In this document: positions 1-9,891 of the stretch, piece after piece
How the letters are laid out: every line of letters starts with the position of its first letter
Position numbering within the stretch: the stretch's first letter is position 1
Origin: SZUA-448 sp964602475
Lineage (GTDB): Bacteria > Bacillota > Clostridia > Lachnospirales > Lachnospiraceae
Assembly: GCA_964602475.1 (NCBI GenBank)
Contig: CAZRRN010000003.1
Coordinates: forward strand, 1-64,000
Direction of reading: 5' to 3'
Length of the DNA stretch: 64,000 nt
Position numbers and translations under genes: made by a program
Notes under the pieces: generated by a model
The model's database searches: none
Told to the model about the DNA's origin: nothing
What the model saw: only the letters and a program-made list of their open reading frames with translations

Positions 1-1
1 A

Positions 2-2761
2 CAAGGAGAATTTGGTACAACGGCCGCAGTTGAATATAATATCACAGAAGGAACGTTGTGTGGAAAGTGGACGACAGAAGGGGAAATGACTCTTTCCCCT
101 GCCATAGGGGTCGGAATCAATGAAAAATTTGGCGGAGATGTCAGAGGAACCGGAACCCTATACTATAAGCTGCGACTGCTGGATACTGCGTTTCCACCAG
201 GCTTTGACCTTATTACCCTGAAAGCACGGGCAGAACTGGAATGCTATGTTGGTGGGATGAGATATGAGAAGGTGTTCTATGAGAATACATGGAGGCTGTA
301 TCCTGAATTGACAGAAGAGAACTCAGAGAATAAGGACGGAGATTCGGAAGATTCTACCGTAACGCCGGGTGGTGCGGAAGACGGAGAAGATACAGGAGAA
401 AACACGGCTGAACCAACAAACAGTGCAGCTACTAGTTCGGATGGGGACGCAGACACGTTATCCCTAATGTCGCTTGACGAGGACGCAGACACGTTGTCCC
501 TAATGTTGCTTGACGAGGACGCAGACACGTTGTCCCTAATGTTGCTTGACGAGGACGCAGACACGTTGTCCCTAATGTCACTTGATGGGGACGCAGACAC
601 GTTGTCCCTAATGTCACTTGATGGAGATCTGACAACACTTATACAGGATGCATACGGAGCGGCTAATCCGAAACTGGTAACCTGTGGGGAAACAGTATTT
701 GCATTTTTTATCGGAATCGATTCATCACGGGCAGAGGTCAATGCTACTGCGTTATACTACTGTGTCTGGCAGAAAGATCAGAATTGTTTTTCCAAACCGG
801 TGATTCTGGCAGACAATCAGACTGCGGATATCAGCTTTGCGGTACAGGAGATAGACGGAAGTCTTTATGTTGTATGGCAGGAGGTCGACAGGGTATTAAG
901 CAGTCAGCCGGAAACTCTTGAAGAATATATTAAGATGTTTGACATATCTGTCAGCGTTTACCAAGCATCAGCTGAGAAGTTTTCAGAGCCGGTTATTCTG
1001 ACCAAAGGAAACGGGATTTATGATTATATGCCAACGATTGCCTGTGTAGACGGAAATCCGGCGGTATTTTGGTGCAGTAACGAAACAGCGGATTACTTTG
1101 GTGTGAAGACAGCATCGTCTGTTTTTTACCGTATCTATAAAAATGATACTGGCTGGCAGCCACAGCTCTTATTGCGTAGTGGTATCTGCGGATTGTATTC
1201 CATGCTTGGGGTCACAACCGGAGAGGATGTCCTTTTTCTCTGTATTGACGGAGACGGCGATTTTCTGACAACAGGGGATGGACGGCTGGAAGCGGAGTAT
1301 TATAATACAGTCGGAAGTACCGGATGCGTTATATTAAGTAAAGAACTTGAAAGAGAAGCCAAGTGGATCTGTCCGGCAGATATTGCACAGAATGTGATTT
1401 GCTGGTGCGAAAAATCAACCTGGTATTATCGAAAACTGCCTTTATATACAGAGGATTTTAGCAGCAAAAAAGAAGAACTTGGGAATGAAGTTTTATTTTC
1501 GGAGAAAACCGGTGTCAGCGGCGATTTTTATTTCAACGGTTCTGATATTTATTTTACCAGTTTGTCGGGAGAAGGGACTACGGTCTTATATTGTATGTCT
1601 TACTGTGGACCGCTCGGGGAGTATACTGATCCTGTTGCTGTATATGAGGGGATAGACAGAGTTCGCTCTGTTTCAGTTGCAGAGGGGCTGAGGATGCTCT
1701 ATCTTGCGAAGGACAATGAAGATGAAAGCGAAACAGTCTATCATATCGATTACTGTTCAGTGACGGAAAACGTACAGATATCGCTTCTGAACACATTCTT
1801 TGATTACACAGAGGTCTCGTGGGGCAATGAGCTTTCAATTACCTTATCACTGCAGAATACAGGAACGGCAGCTGCGGATGCTCTTCGTTTTCTTGTGTAT
1901 TCGGCGGATCATGAGGTATTATATTCTTATGACGCAGAGGGGCTGTTCCCTGCAGGAATCATACAGGAGTATACCATTTATCCAAAGCTTCCTGAAACGG
2001 TACAGGACAATCTTTATGTAGAAATTATTCCGCTTAGATATATTGAAACATCAGTGGGCACGAAGGAGGTTCTGAGTCCGATTTCCGATGCGGCGGTCGC
2101 AGCTTTGGTTGATTTGTCAAAAACAGAGCTTGCGGTATCCGGTCACGTCATGAAGATCGGAGCAGAATATTATCTGATTCTTCGCGTGGAAAACGAGAGT
2201 GCAGTACCGGTCATAGGGCTCCTTTTGCTAACCGACGCACAGGGAAACAGGATTGAATCTGCGGTAAACTTAATGGAGCATAATTTGCAGGATTATATGT
2301 TCTCTTTTGACAAGCTTCAGGCATCGACGGAGAATGTAATCATTTCTTTCGAGGTGCTTGGGGATAAAGAAGAGTATTATCAGTTCAATAATGCAGATAC
2401 AATTACACTTCCGGTCAGCTTTTTAACGCATAAGGAGGAGACAGAAAAACAAGGATTTGAATTTGAACCGGAATCCGTAATTCCGGATGTTGCAAAACCG
2501 ACTCAGGAGGCAGAACAGGAGCCAAAGCCAACGCTGAGCGATGAGACAAAGCAGGAGAAAGATCCGATTCAGGGAACGGAATCTGATCGCGAGAATGAAG
2601 CTGCACAGGAAGATGGCGCAACAAAAGAAACCGGAAACTCCAGCAATGAAGAGAATCAAAAATATTTGCTAGTGCTTGTTATCGTGATTGCCGGTCTGCT
2701 ACTCAGCGGAAGTATTACGGTTATTCTTCTGAAGAAAAGAAGAAAGAAAATTGCATTGTGA
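2..2761 (+). CDS. C-terminal part of a large membrane-anchored surface protein (5' end outside window)
   Basis: The frame is open from base 2 with no start codon or ribosome site, so the gene begins upstream of the window; a TTG at 56 is only an in-frame Leu. About 919 residues are visible. After a beta-rich N-terminal segment comes an acidic Glu/Asp/Ser linker, then five 12-residue repeats (446-625). A long region follows with spaced motifs such as VFWCSNET and LYVVWQE, suggestive of a beta-propeller. Next is a CARDB-like beta-sandwich (LSLQNTGTAAADALRF), a Pro/Glu/Lys-rich wall-spanning stretch, one membrane helix (YLLVLVIVIAGLLLSG) and a basic KKRRKK tail. This is the layout of a Gram-positive surface protein anchored by its C-terminus. 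Ligand and function are not recognisable. It converges on pckA. Confidence 0.75.
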   Translation, partial: QGEFGTTAAVEYNITEGTLCGKWTTEGEMTLSPAIGVGINEKFGGDVRGTGTLYYKLRLLDTAFPPGFDLITLKARAELECYVGGMRYEKVFYENTWRLYPELTEENSENKDGDSEDSTVTPGGAEDGEDTGENTAEPTNSAATSSDGDADTLSLMSLDEDADTLSLMLLDEDADTLSLMLLDEDADTLSLMSLDGDADTLSLMSLDGDLTTLIQDAYGAANPKLVTCGETVFAFFIGIDSSRAEVNATALYYCVWQKDQNCFSKPVILADNQTADISFAVQEIDGSLYVVWQEVDRVLSSQPETLEEYIKMFDISVSVYQASAEKFSEPVILTKGNGIYDYMPTIACVDGNPAVFWCSNETADYFGVKTASSVFYRIYKNDTGWQPQLLLRSGICGLYSMLGVTTGEDVLFLCIDGDGDFLTTGDGRLEAEYYNTVGSTGCVILSKELEREAKWICPADIAQNVICWCEKSTWYYRKLPLYTEDFSSKKEELGNEVLFSEKTGVSGDFYFNGSDIYFTSLSGEGTTVLYCMSYCGPLGEYTDPVAVYEGIDRVRSVSVAEGLRMLYLAKDNEDESETVYHIDYCSVTENVQISLLNTFFDYTEVSWGNELSITLSLQNTGTAAADALRFLVYSADHEVLYSYDAEGLFPAGIIQEYTIYPKLPETVQDNLYVEIIPLRYIETSVGTKEVLSPISDAAVAALVDLSKTELAVSGHVMKIGAEYYLILRVENESAVPVIGLLLLTDAQGNRIESAVNLMEHNLQDYMFSFDKLQASTENVIISFEVLGDKEEYYQFNNADTITLPVSFLTHKEETEKQGFEFEPESVIPDVAKPTQEAEQEPKPTLSDETKQEKDPIQGTESDRENEAAQEDGATKETGNSSNEENQKYLLVLVIVIAGLLLSGSITVILLKKRRKKIAL
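446..625 (+). repeat. Five tandem 36-bp in-frame repeats
   Basis: Five head-to-tail 36-base units (446-481, 482-517, 518-553, 554-589, 590-625) encode DADTLSLM(S/L)LD(E/G). They differ by only a few bases, so they arose or were homogenised recently. The unit is a multiple of three, so copy-number change keeps the frame. Confidence 0.95.
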
Positions 2762-2827
2762 CCTGATGTCTTTAATCATCAACGTGCTCAAAATATTCAG
2801 ACAGAGAAAAGACGGTTATATATAGGA

Positions 2828-2868
2828 TAAAAAAGAGGGGGTCAAGATTATCTTGATCCCCTCTCTGT
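2828..2868 (-). terminator. Rho-independent terminator of pckA
   Basis: On the minus strand the arms GAGGGGATCAAG and TTGACCCCCTC form a strong stem with a short loop, followed by a run of six T. It lies just past the pckA stop codon, between two convergent genes. Confidence 0.85.
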
Positions 2869-2876
2869 ATAAACAA

Positions 2877-4568
2877 TTATGCTAATTCGGAAACTACTTT
2901 CTTCAGAGCTTCAAGAGCCTCTTCAGGAAGAGCATCATATCCACCCTTGTCGGTAGAATACTTGCCAACCTGATTAACTCGGGACTCCATACCTGCTTTG
3001 AGCTGTGCCTTGTAGCTTGCATCGTTCATATCAGGAACAAAGCCTTCCCAGTCACAGATTTCGATATCGGAGAAGTTGCCCCACTTCTTAAAGTTGGTCT
3101 TTCCTTCTACAATTGCTTCGAGAACACCAAGGGTTACTTCCTTCGGAATCTTCTTGCCCATGAAGTCACCGGTGTTGATGATGTAGCAGTCAACATTCTT
3201 CTCTTCAACGAGCTTTTTGAATTTTACATAGTCGTTAACAAGAGGATAGGTTCTGAATGGGTTAGCATAAGGAACGAAACGAAGAGCATTCAAATCGGTT
3301 CCGGCAGCAACACGCTCAGCAGTTGAAGTCTTAGTAGCAAGAGTTGCTCCCATAACGGAAGCAAGTGCAGCACCCTTTAACTTAACAATCGGCGGAATAG
3401 TAGGATCCTTCATGATCCAGAAAATTGCATTTACAGGTGCATTGATCTTATCAACACGGTTCGGAGACCATAGCTTTGACTTGATTGCACGTCCGTTACC
3501 GTTACGGATATCCTCGGTAACAAGTTGAATCTTTCCGTCCTCATCCATTGTTGCAGAGCAGTTCTGAGCGGTCAGCAGATACTTATTGTCCGGACAGCCG
3601 GTCGGATAATCTGCTGTCTTATCAAAGTAAGTAGGCTCAAGAGCGATGGAAGAACAGGTATCACTGTTGATGATAAAAGCATCATCATGAAGAACGGTGA
3701 TCGGATACTTTCCTCCGTGCTTTGCATGGGTAAGGGTCGACTTTCCGGAACCCGAAAGACCGAATACAGAAGCAACATACTTGGAACCGTCAGCTAAACT
3801 GTATTCCTTCTGTCCGCCGTGGCAGGAAGCATAGCCGTTACGGTTTGCAATTGCCCATGCCATGGTAAGGGTACCCTTCTTGTGCTCTCCAAAATACTTC
3901 ATGCCGAGGATGCAGGCACAGTTCTGTTCGGTATCAAAATAGCAGAGAGTAAGAGGATCACTTAAGCAGCTGTAATCAAGATCCGGACGAACTCCCGGGG
4001 TCCACTGCGGATCGGAGAAAATATAGATATCAGGTTCTTTGCCGTCGCCGACAGGTTTTGAATTCTTATACATTTTAACATAATCGTCAGACATATACTG
4101 GAAGTTCAGCATCCAGTTGTAAAGCAGATTCTCTTCTCCCTCGGGGATAAGAAGATGAGCTTTTACCATGAATTCCGGATCAAGACCAACGAAAACTTCT
4201 GCATGATACATTGTTTTCCAACGTGTCTCGTAAACGGCATCCATTGCTACCTTGTCAAGCTTGACAGCGTCTACACCGGGTTCACCCTTAATACGACGTG
4301 CTGCAGCATAACGACCGGTAACAGCGCCATCGTTAAAAAGAAGAACTTTTGCGTCTCTTTCAAGGCCGAATTCTTCACCGTGAAAAATAGGCATATCGGT
4401 TACGATGGTTCCGGGTGAATTCTTAGCAAGCTCATATGCTTCCTTTAAGGTATTGACCTTTACGACATTGTTGCCGTAGAAAGCAGCTTCGATGATGGAA
4501 CGAGTCTTGGAGAATCCGACTTTGCCGGCTCCGATCTCATCCTGCTTGTAATAAGCTTTTGTTGACAT
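2877..4568 (-). CDS. pckA: Phosphoenolpyruvate carboxykinase (ATP)
   Basis: Cytosolic enzyme interconverting oxaloacetate + ATP and PEP + CO2 + ADP; in anaerobic Clostridia it often runs in the CO2-fixing direction. It has 563 residues, near the usual 530-560 of the ATP family. The kinase P-loop reads FGLSGSGKSTLTH (Lys near residue 276), followed by the metal-binding HDDAF motif. The P-loop has GSGKS where the commonest form is GTGKT, a conservative change. The start is an ATG preceded by GGAGG at ideal spacing. It is monocistronic: its own sigma-A promoter sits about 120 bases upstream and its own terminator follows the stop. Confidence 0.95.
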   Translation of the reverse strand: MSTKAYYKQDEIGAGKVGFSKTRSIIEAAFYGNNVVKVNTLKEAYELAKNSPGTIVTDMPIFHGEEFGLERDAKVLLFNDGAVTGRYAAARRIKGEPGVDAVKLDKVAMDAVYETRWKTMYHAEVFVGLDPEFMVKAHLLIPEGEENLLYNWMLNFQYMSDDYVKMYKNSKPVGDGKEPDIYIFSDPQWTPGVRPDLDYSCLSDPLTLCYFDTEQNCACILGMKYFGEHKKGTLTMAWAIANRNGYASCHGGQKEYSLADGSKYVASVFGLSGSGKSTLTHAKHGGKYPITVLHDDAFIINSDTCSSIALEPTYFDKTADYPTGCPDNKYLLTAQNCSATMDEDGKIQLVTEDIRNGNGRAIKSKLWSPNRVDKINAPVNAIFWIMKDPTIPPIVKLKGAALASVMGATLATKTSTAERVAAGTDLNALRFVPYANPFRTYPLVNDYVKFKKLVEEKNVDCYIINTGDFMGKKIPKEVTLGVLEAIVEGKTNFKKWGNFSDIEICDWEGFVPDMNDASYKAQLKAGMESRVNQVGKYSTDKGGYDALPEEALEALKKVVSELA

Positions 4569-4696
4569 GGAAATACCTCCTATCGATAGTTGAGTCTATT
4601 TAATTCAAAAGAATAAATAGCTGCTGTTCGGTGGAAAATGCGTTCTTCGGGGAGAGGAAAGCATAGTACAATTTTTTTCAACGTCCACCGCTTAAC

Positions 4697-4725
4697 AGTA
4701 TAGAGTCGGAAAGCAATTCTGTCAA
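4697..4725 (-). promoter_or_regulatory. Sigma-A promoter of pckA
   Basis: Minus strand: TTGACA (4720-4725), a 17-base spacer, then TATACT (4697-4702). It leaves an unusually long leader of about 120 bases before the pckA ATG. The leader contains complementary GGTGGA/TCCACC segments and a CTATTTA...AAATAG hairpin just before the ribosome site. Confidence 0.8.
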
Positions 4726-4777
4726 TAAAAAGATTGTTAAATTTTTGATATAGCAATGCAGAAAAGATGCAAAAAGA

Positions 4778-6610
4778 CTATTCGGAAACAGACAGCAGAT
4801 AATTACGACAAATACTGAATGGAAGAGGACCTAATTCCAGTAGCTGTTTATGAAATTCTTTTAGTGAAAAAGCATCACCGGTTTTTGTTTTCACTTCATT
4901 TAGCAGTTCATACATCTGAAGAACACCGACAGAATAGGGAAGGTAATAGGCGGGCTCGCCAGCGAGCATCAGATACAGTTCTGAGACGGATTCTTTGGAA
5001 AGTCCATATATGGACCAGAGTGACGCAACATCTGATTCATTCATACCATCGTAATGGATTCCGATGTCAGTCAGACCATAGAGGCAGAGAAGAGAAATTG
5101 AAGATGAACGCAGGAATTCAGAAGACAAGGTGTTTTTTGCGAATCCGTAAGCATAATGTTCAGCATAGGTAGCCCATCCCTCATCCCAACCCGGAAAATC
5201 CAGCAGACTTCGGACAGCGTGGGGTTCGCAGGAAAGGAAAAACAGCCGGGCATACAGATGTCCGGGAAAGGTTTCGTGAGCCAGAGTGGTAAAGCTGTCA
5301 CTGTCTGGATATTCCGGGTTGATATAAACCGTATTTTCAAGATAGGAATCCAATGGGGAGAGCAGGTACAGTGCAGGTCCAAGAGTGGTACGCAGAGCGG
5401 ATGGTACTTCGCAGAGGGAGAGCTTTAACGATCCAATGCAGGGAAGAGAAGGAAAATCCGACCCGATTGCTTCTGAAAGAAAGCAGATTGTATCTGTTGG
5501 AGTATCAGCAGGATACTGGGCATCCATGGCGCTTTCCAGGAAAGAAAGAAGATCGGACTCTGTTATCTGACCGTGGCTGTCAGTCGGAACCATAGCTTTC
5601 ATTTGTTCAATCGAGACAGTAAGCCAATGGTTCAGAAGATCCTTCATTTCCGGGACGGTAAGGTCGGAGGAGGAAGCTTTTCGTGCAAGAAGCTCATAAT
5701 ATTCTTTCCCGGTCGGTAAGGAGGTAAGTCCTAAACCGGCATTTTCAGCAGAGGAGGTTTGCAAAAGCGAGGAGTCGGCATGCTCGGACATGCATTCAAG
5801 CAGCAGAGAATAGGCCGGAATCAGAGAGGTTTCTACCTGATAGGCATTAAGACGTATATAGGTAGCGGCTTCTACCTCAGTAAGAAATTCTGTTTTTGTC
5901 AGGCGATCTGCAAATCCGGTAATCAAAAAATTTGTTCCGCTTGGCTGGTTCACAATTTCTTTACATTGCACTGCAATCGCAGAGCAAAGCTGTGGAGGCA
6001 AACCAGTTCCGTTTTCAAATTTTTCGAGTTCCCATGCAATTATGCTTTCAAAACAGGAATAAACCGAATCCAGAAGATTCAGATACAGCTCGACATCATC
6101 CTTTTTTTCAAACCGGAACTGTGACAACAGGAAAGGGAGCTGTGCTTGAATCCCGCTCATCAGGGTAAGCGGTTCATACAAAGAAATAAAAGGGCGCTCA
6201 CCAGTCTCTGCTTCATAGTACCAGAGCATTGCATCATAAGTCAGCTGCTGTCCGGTGTCCAGCAGGGTGCGGTCAAAGGCGGTAAGCTCCGCCAGTAGTG
6301 AATCTGCTGAACGATAGTATTCAAGAAGTGCTTCCTCGGAAACAGTTCCAAGCCCATGAGGAAGCTGCGAGGTATCAATACCATAACACTCAGCATTTTC
6401 AAGAAGAAAATGAAGAGTAAATACCCCAGAGGCGGCTTCTTCACTAAAAACAGAGGAAAGAAATAAATCAAATTCTGCCTGTTCATTGAGAGAGGCATCG
6501 GTACGTGGAAAATGTCTGATCAGAAATACAGTGACGAACAAGATCAGAATTCCGGAAAGCAGCAGTGTGAGCAGCAGAACAGAAGAGCGGGAGCGGTTGG
6601 TATGTGGCAA
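4778..6610 (-). CDS. DUF885 family membrane-anchored metallopeptidase-like protein
   Basis: A 610-residue protein with an N-terminal hydrophobic helix (about residues 11-32), so it is secreted or membrane-tethered with the bulk outside. The DUF885 signatures are present: HETFPGH (His445, Glu446, His451) and EGWATYAE. Together these are a gluzincin-like zinc site (HExxxGH plus a downstream Glu). The family is annotated as putative peptidases without a settled substrate. The start is uncertain: the first possible codon is a TTG at 6610 without a clear Shine-Dalgarno, there is no in-frame ATG before the signal helix, and the frame stays open about 40 bases further up. It is divergent from the flagellar block. 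Confidence 0.8.
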   Translation of the reverse strand: MPHTNRSRSSVLLLTLLLSGILILFVTVFLIRHFPRTDASLNEQAEFDLFLSSVFSEEAASGVFTLHFLLENAECYGIDTSQLPHGLGTVSEEALLEYYRSADSLLAELTAFDRTLLDTGQQLTYDAMLWYYEAETGERPFISLYEPLTLMSGIQAQLPFLLSQFRFEKKDDVELYLNLLDSVYSCFESIIAWELEKFENGTGLPPQLCSAIAVQCKEIVNQPSGTNFLITGFADRLTKTEFLTEVEAATYIRLNAYQVETSLIPAYSLLLECMSEHADSSLLQTSSAENAGLGLTSLPTGKEYYELLARKASSSDLTVPEMKDLLNHWLTVSIEQMKAMVPTDSHGQITESDLLSFLESAMDAQYPADTPTDTICFLSEAIGSDFPSLPCIGSLKLSLCEVPSALRTTLGPALYLLSPLDSYLENTVYINPEYPDSDSFTTLAHETFPGHLYARLFFLSCEPHAVRSLLDFPGWDEGWATYAEHYAYGFAKNTLSSEFLRSSSISLLCLYGLTDIGIHYDGMNESDVASLWSIYGLSKESVSELYLMLAGEPAYYLPYSVGVLQMYELLNEVKTKTGDAFSLKEFHKQLLELGPLPFSICRNYLLSVSE

Positions 6611-6693
6611 GGCGGGATACGCTCGAAGGAAATAGATTAGTATAGATTATTGCAGGAAAGTAAAAGTATGCCTGTGAAATCTAATTGGTGCCT

Positions 6694-6720
6694 TAAGATT
6701 TTAACGGAATAAGCCGAAAT
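6694..6720 (+). promoter_or_regulatory. Candidate sigma-28 (SigD/FliA) flagellar promoter
   Basis: TAAG (6694-6697), a 15-base spacer, then GCCGAAAT (6713-6720). The known consensus is TAAA-N15-GCCGATAT, so each element has one mismatch. It lies 30 bases before the first gene of the flagellin block, which supports the call. Confidence 0.6.
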
Positions 6721-6750
6721 ATAAGTCAACTGGAACAGAAAGGATAGCTT

Positions 6751-9700
6751 ATGGATGGAATTTATACGAACGGTCTGACCGCTTCCGGAACACAATCGGT
6801 TCGGGAACGGGACAGCCGGCAGGAGCTGCCGGCATTTCAGACCGGAGAGATAATTGAGGGAGTAATTACCTCTGTCTCGGATCGTGTATCCGTCAACTTT
6901 AGCGGAAAAGAATATACTTTTCCGAGCGAAGCAGTGCAGAACGCCAGGGAAGGCGAAATAAGAACATATAAGATCATGGAGGCATCGGGAGCATCCTTCG
7001 TCCTAAAGGAGATTGGAACCAACGAAACCGCAGGCGGACAGGGCATATTGTTCACGGCAGTTGAGACCGATCCGCAGGTGATGTCGGAGTGCCTTAAAGG
7101 CGAAGAGAAAGGCAACGCCAAAGAGGAGGAAGACCGCCTTGACGAAATAGCAAACCGAATGACGGAAGAAGACTATAAAGAGCTTAACGGTGAGGGAATG
7201 ACGCTGGAGAGGTATAACCTGGAGCGTCTGGAACGGGTGCTGGAGCGTCTGAAGACACAGAAAGAGATTCGTCGGGCCGGAGAAGAGGGGCAGAAAGAAC
7301 GTCTCAGTCTCAAGAGAGACGCCACAGAAAAGACTGCGAGAAAGAATGCAGTTACGAAGCTGTCGCAAACCGGAAGGACGGAATTAATTGCGGAACGTCT
7401 TGAAGCGGTCGATCTTCCGGTAACAGACAGTAATGTAGCCCGAATTGCCGAAGCCATGAATTTGGCAGAAGAGGCGCAGTATATGACTGAGGCTTCTTTT
7501 TCGTATCTGATTGGAAATCAGCTTGAGCCGACGCTTGAAGCCTGCTATAAAGCGGTGCATGCAGGTGCTGTTCGGACAGAACCTCTTTCGGATACTGTAT
7601 TTGAAGAATTAATGCCACAGGTTGGGAGTGTAATCGAGAATGCAGGATTGGAGCAAAATACTGCCGCTGTTGAGGATGCCCGCTGGCTGATTGAGAAGAA
7701 TCTTCCGCTGACGGCGGATAACTTACAGTATAAACAGGAACTGGAGCAGCTGACCGATGATCTTAACGATGGAACGCTCAGCGAAGAAGCACTGCTTAAC
7801 GGTACAGTGGAACAGTTGAGCCGGAAAGAAGATCCCAGACAGTTGAATCTGATAGTGCTTCGGCAGAAAGAAGAAATCCGGCTGCAGCTCACGGAAGAGG
7901 TTTCCGATAAGATGCAGCAGCTTGGAGTGGAAACTGATACCAAAGCAATTAAAGATCGGATTGAGGCTCTGAAAAAAGAAGAAGCAGAGTACTATAAAAG
8001 CCTGCTGAAGGAGATCGGAACAGTAGGTGACAGACCGGAAGAACTGCTGGAACAGACACTGCAGACAACGGAGAGCTTAAAAGCAGCCCCGGTGAGCCTG
8101 TTGGCGGTGACATTTTCCGGACGTTCGGCACAGACATTAAATACGCTTGCAGTTCAGACAGAATCACTGATGAACAGAATGGCTTCAATAGATACGATGG
8201 ACGGTGAAACGGTTCGGAATGCAAGATTTACAGCTGCTGAAGCGGGTTATGAAGCATTGATGACAAAACCGCGAAGTGATATGGGAGACTCGATTCATAC
8301 AGCATTCCGCAATGTAGATGATCGTCTTGCAGCCCTGAACCTTGAGACAACCGAAGCTAACCGCAGGGCAGTACGGATTCTCGGATACAACAGTATTCCG
8401 CTTACCGAAGAAAATATTACTTCCATGAAATATTACGATTCACAGGTGACCGGACTGATTGAAAAGCTTCAGCCGAGTGTTGTGACCGGGCTGATTCGTG
8501 AAGGAATCAATCCTCTTACCACAGAGCTTTCGACTCTGGAAACGGAAGTTGACCGAATTGTCGGTGAAGAAGGCACCACAGCGGAGGAAAAATACAGTGA
8601 ATATCTGGTGAAACTGGATGACCGCAAAGAGCTGACAAAAGAGGAGCGTGCTGCATATGTACAAGTATACAGGACAATTTACCGTGTAGAGAAAAGCGAC
8701 GGAGCCGTCATCGGAGCACTGGCAGAAAGTGGACGGGAAATAACACTTCAGAATCTTATGACGGAAGCACGTACCATGAAAAGTTCGGGAATTGATACCC
8801 TGATCGGAGACGAAACCGGAATTGCAGAAAGCAGTGAAGCCGTATTGCTTGCACAAAAGCAGTTTGAACGGATTGCAGGTCACTTTACCCCAGATCGTGC
8901 GGAGGAAATCAGAAAGACGGAAGCACCGGAAACCATGAGCCTGGAACGATTAGCGGAACAGCTTGAACAGTTGCCGGAGGGTGACGGAGATCTGGAATAC
9001 AGTGCAGAGCAGGTAAATCATATCAGGGAACTTGCGGAGGACTGTTCTTTAGAACTTCGTTTTCTGGAACGGCTCGGTACCGGGAATTCTGTTGAGGCAC
9101 TTACAGCGGCAAGATCGCTGCTGCAGGGCGGAAGCTGGATGCGCAGGCTCGAACGGCTGGTTCAGAATAAATCGGAAACGCTTACTGCCGATGATGCAGA
9201 AGTCAGTCCAGAAACAGTCATGACAGTACCTTCACGGACAGGTAAGGATACGGCAGCCGGATTTACCGTAACGGAAGAAGAAGCAGCCGAAGTACTGGAA
9301 AGCCGGGAGAAGCTGTCAGCACTGAGTGAACAGACCGCAGGGAAAGCGCAGGAGCTGATGGAAGCATTGTACCTGAATGCGGAGCTGACTGCCGAAGAAG
9401 CGGGAACCTTGCGGGAAATTGCCGGTTCAGTTTCACTGTATAAGGAGCTTGCAGGAAAGGAATATTATGAAATTCCGATTGGTGATGAGGACGGAGATGT
9501 CGGACTTCGACTGACGGTAATTCATAACAGCGGCAGCAGCGGACAGTTCTCTGTCTTGATGGACGGAGAAGAAGGAGGAAGCAGAATCCGTGCAGAAGCG
9601 GGATTGAAGGATAATACAGCCGAGCTTCTCATTACGAGCGACAGCCGCGTGGTATGTGATGCAGTACGCAGCAGACAGCAGGTTCTGAAGAATCGGCTGC

Positions 9701-9891
9701 AGGAGCAAGGAATCGACTGTGAACAGGTATTTGTAGGTTTTACAGATAAGGTCGGACCACTGATACCGGAGCAACAAAGGGACGGGACAAGCGGTCAGCA
9801 ATCTTCCGAGGAAGAAAGCACCGGGACGGAGCTGCTTTATAGAGCGGCGAAAGAAACGGTTCTCTTCCTCAGAACAATCATTAAGAGCTGA
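6751..9891 (+). CDS. Large acidic helical protein with FliK-like C-terminus, upstream of flagellin
   Basis: 1046 residues, rich in Glu, Leu, Thr and Arg. Predominantly helical; no signal peptide or membrane segment, so cytosolic or exported by the flagellar apparatus. Residues about 905-1010 (from IPIGDEDGDVGLRLTV to GIDCEQVFVGF) show the pattern of the FliK hook-length domain: a beta strand with polar breaks, a central 'SVLMDGEEGG' turn, then a helix LKNRLQEQGI followed by a strand. An N-terminal FQTGEIIEGVITSVSDRVSVNF segment resembles a small beta-barrel. Ribosome site AAAGGA before the ATG; stop directly abuts the repeat leading into flagellin. It may correspond to the uncharacterised DUF6240 family, but I cannot confirm that. 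The flagellar role is inferred from position, promoter and the C-terminal resemblance. Confidence 0.6.
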   Translation: MDGIYTNGLTASGTQSVRERDSRQELPAFQTGEIIEGVITSVSDRVSVNFSGKEYTFPSEAVQNAREGEIRTYKIMEASGASFVLKEIGTNETAGGQGILFTAVETDPQVMSECLKGEEKGNAKEEEDRLDEIANRMTEEDYKELNGEGMTLERYNLERLERVLERLKTQKEIRRAGEEGQKERLSLKRDATEKTARKNAVTKLSQTGRTELIAERLEAVDLPVTDSNVARIAEAMNLAEEAQYMTEASFSYLIGNQLEPTLEACYKAVHAGAVRTEPLSDTVFEELMPQVGSVIENAGLEQNTAAVEDARWLIEKNLPLTADNLQYKQELEQLTDDLNDGTLSEEALLNGTVEQLSRKEDPRQLNLIVLRQKEEIRLQLTEEVSDKMQQLGVETDTKAIKDRIEALKKEEAEYYKSLLKEIGTVGDRPEELLEQTLQTTESLKAAPVSLLAVTFSGRSAQTLNTLAVQTESLMNRMASIDTMDGETVRNARFTAAEAGYEALMTKPRSDMGDSIHTAFRNVDDRLAALNLETTEANRRAVRILGYNSIPLTEENITSMKYYDSQVTGLIEKLQPSVVTGLIREGINPLTTELSTLETEVDRIVGEEGTTAEEKYSEYLVKLDDRKELTKEERAAYVQVYRTIYRVEKSDGAVIGALAESGREITLQNLMTEARTMKSSGIDTLIGDETGIAESSEAVLLAQKQFERIAGHFTPDRAEEIRKTEAPETMSLERLAEQLEQLPEGDGDLEYSAEQVNHIRELAEDCSLELRFLERLGTGNSVEALTAARSLLQGGSWMRRLERLVQNKSETLTADDAEVSPETVMTVPSRTGKDTAAGFTVTEEEAAEVLESREKLSALSEQTAGKAQELMEALYLNAELTAEEAGTLREIAGSVSLYKELAGKEYYEIPIGDEDGDVGLRLTVIHNSGSSGQFSVLMDGEEGGSRIRAEAGLKDNTAELLITSDSRVVCDAVRSRQQVLKNRLQEQGIDCEQVFVGFTDKVGPLIPEQQRDGTSGQQSSEEESTGTELLYRAAKETVLFLRTIIKS

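Noticed and set aside
446..625. CRISPR array
   Set aside because: Units are contiguous without unique spacers and are in frame with the protein.
277..741. Minus-strand frame with Ser/Asp repeats
   Set aside because: Antisense reading of the 36-bp repeat; no start context.
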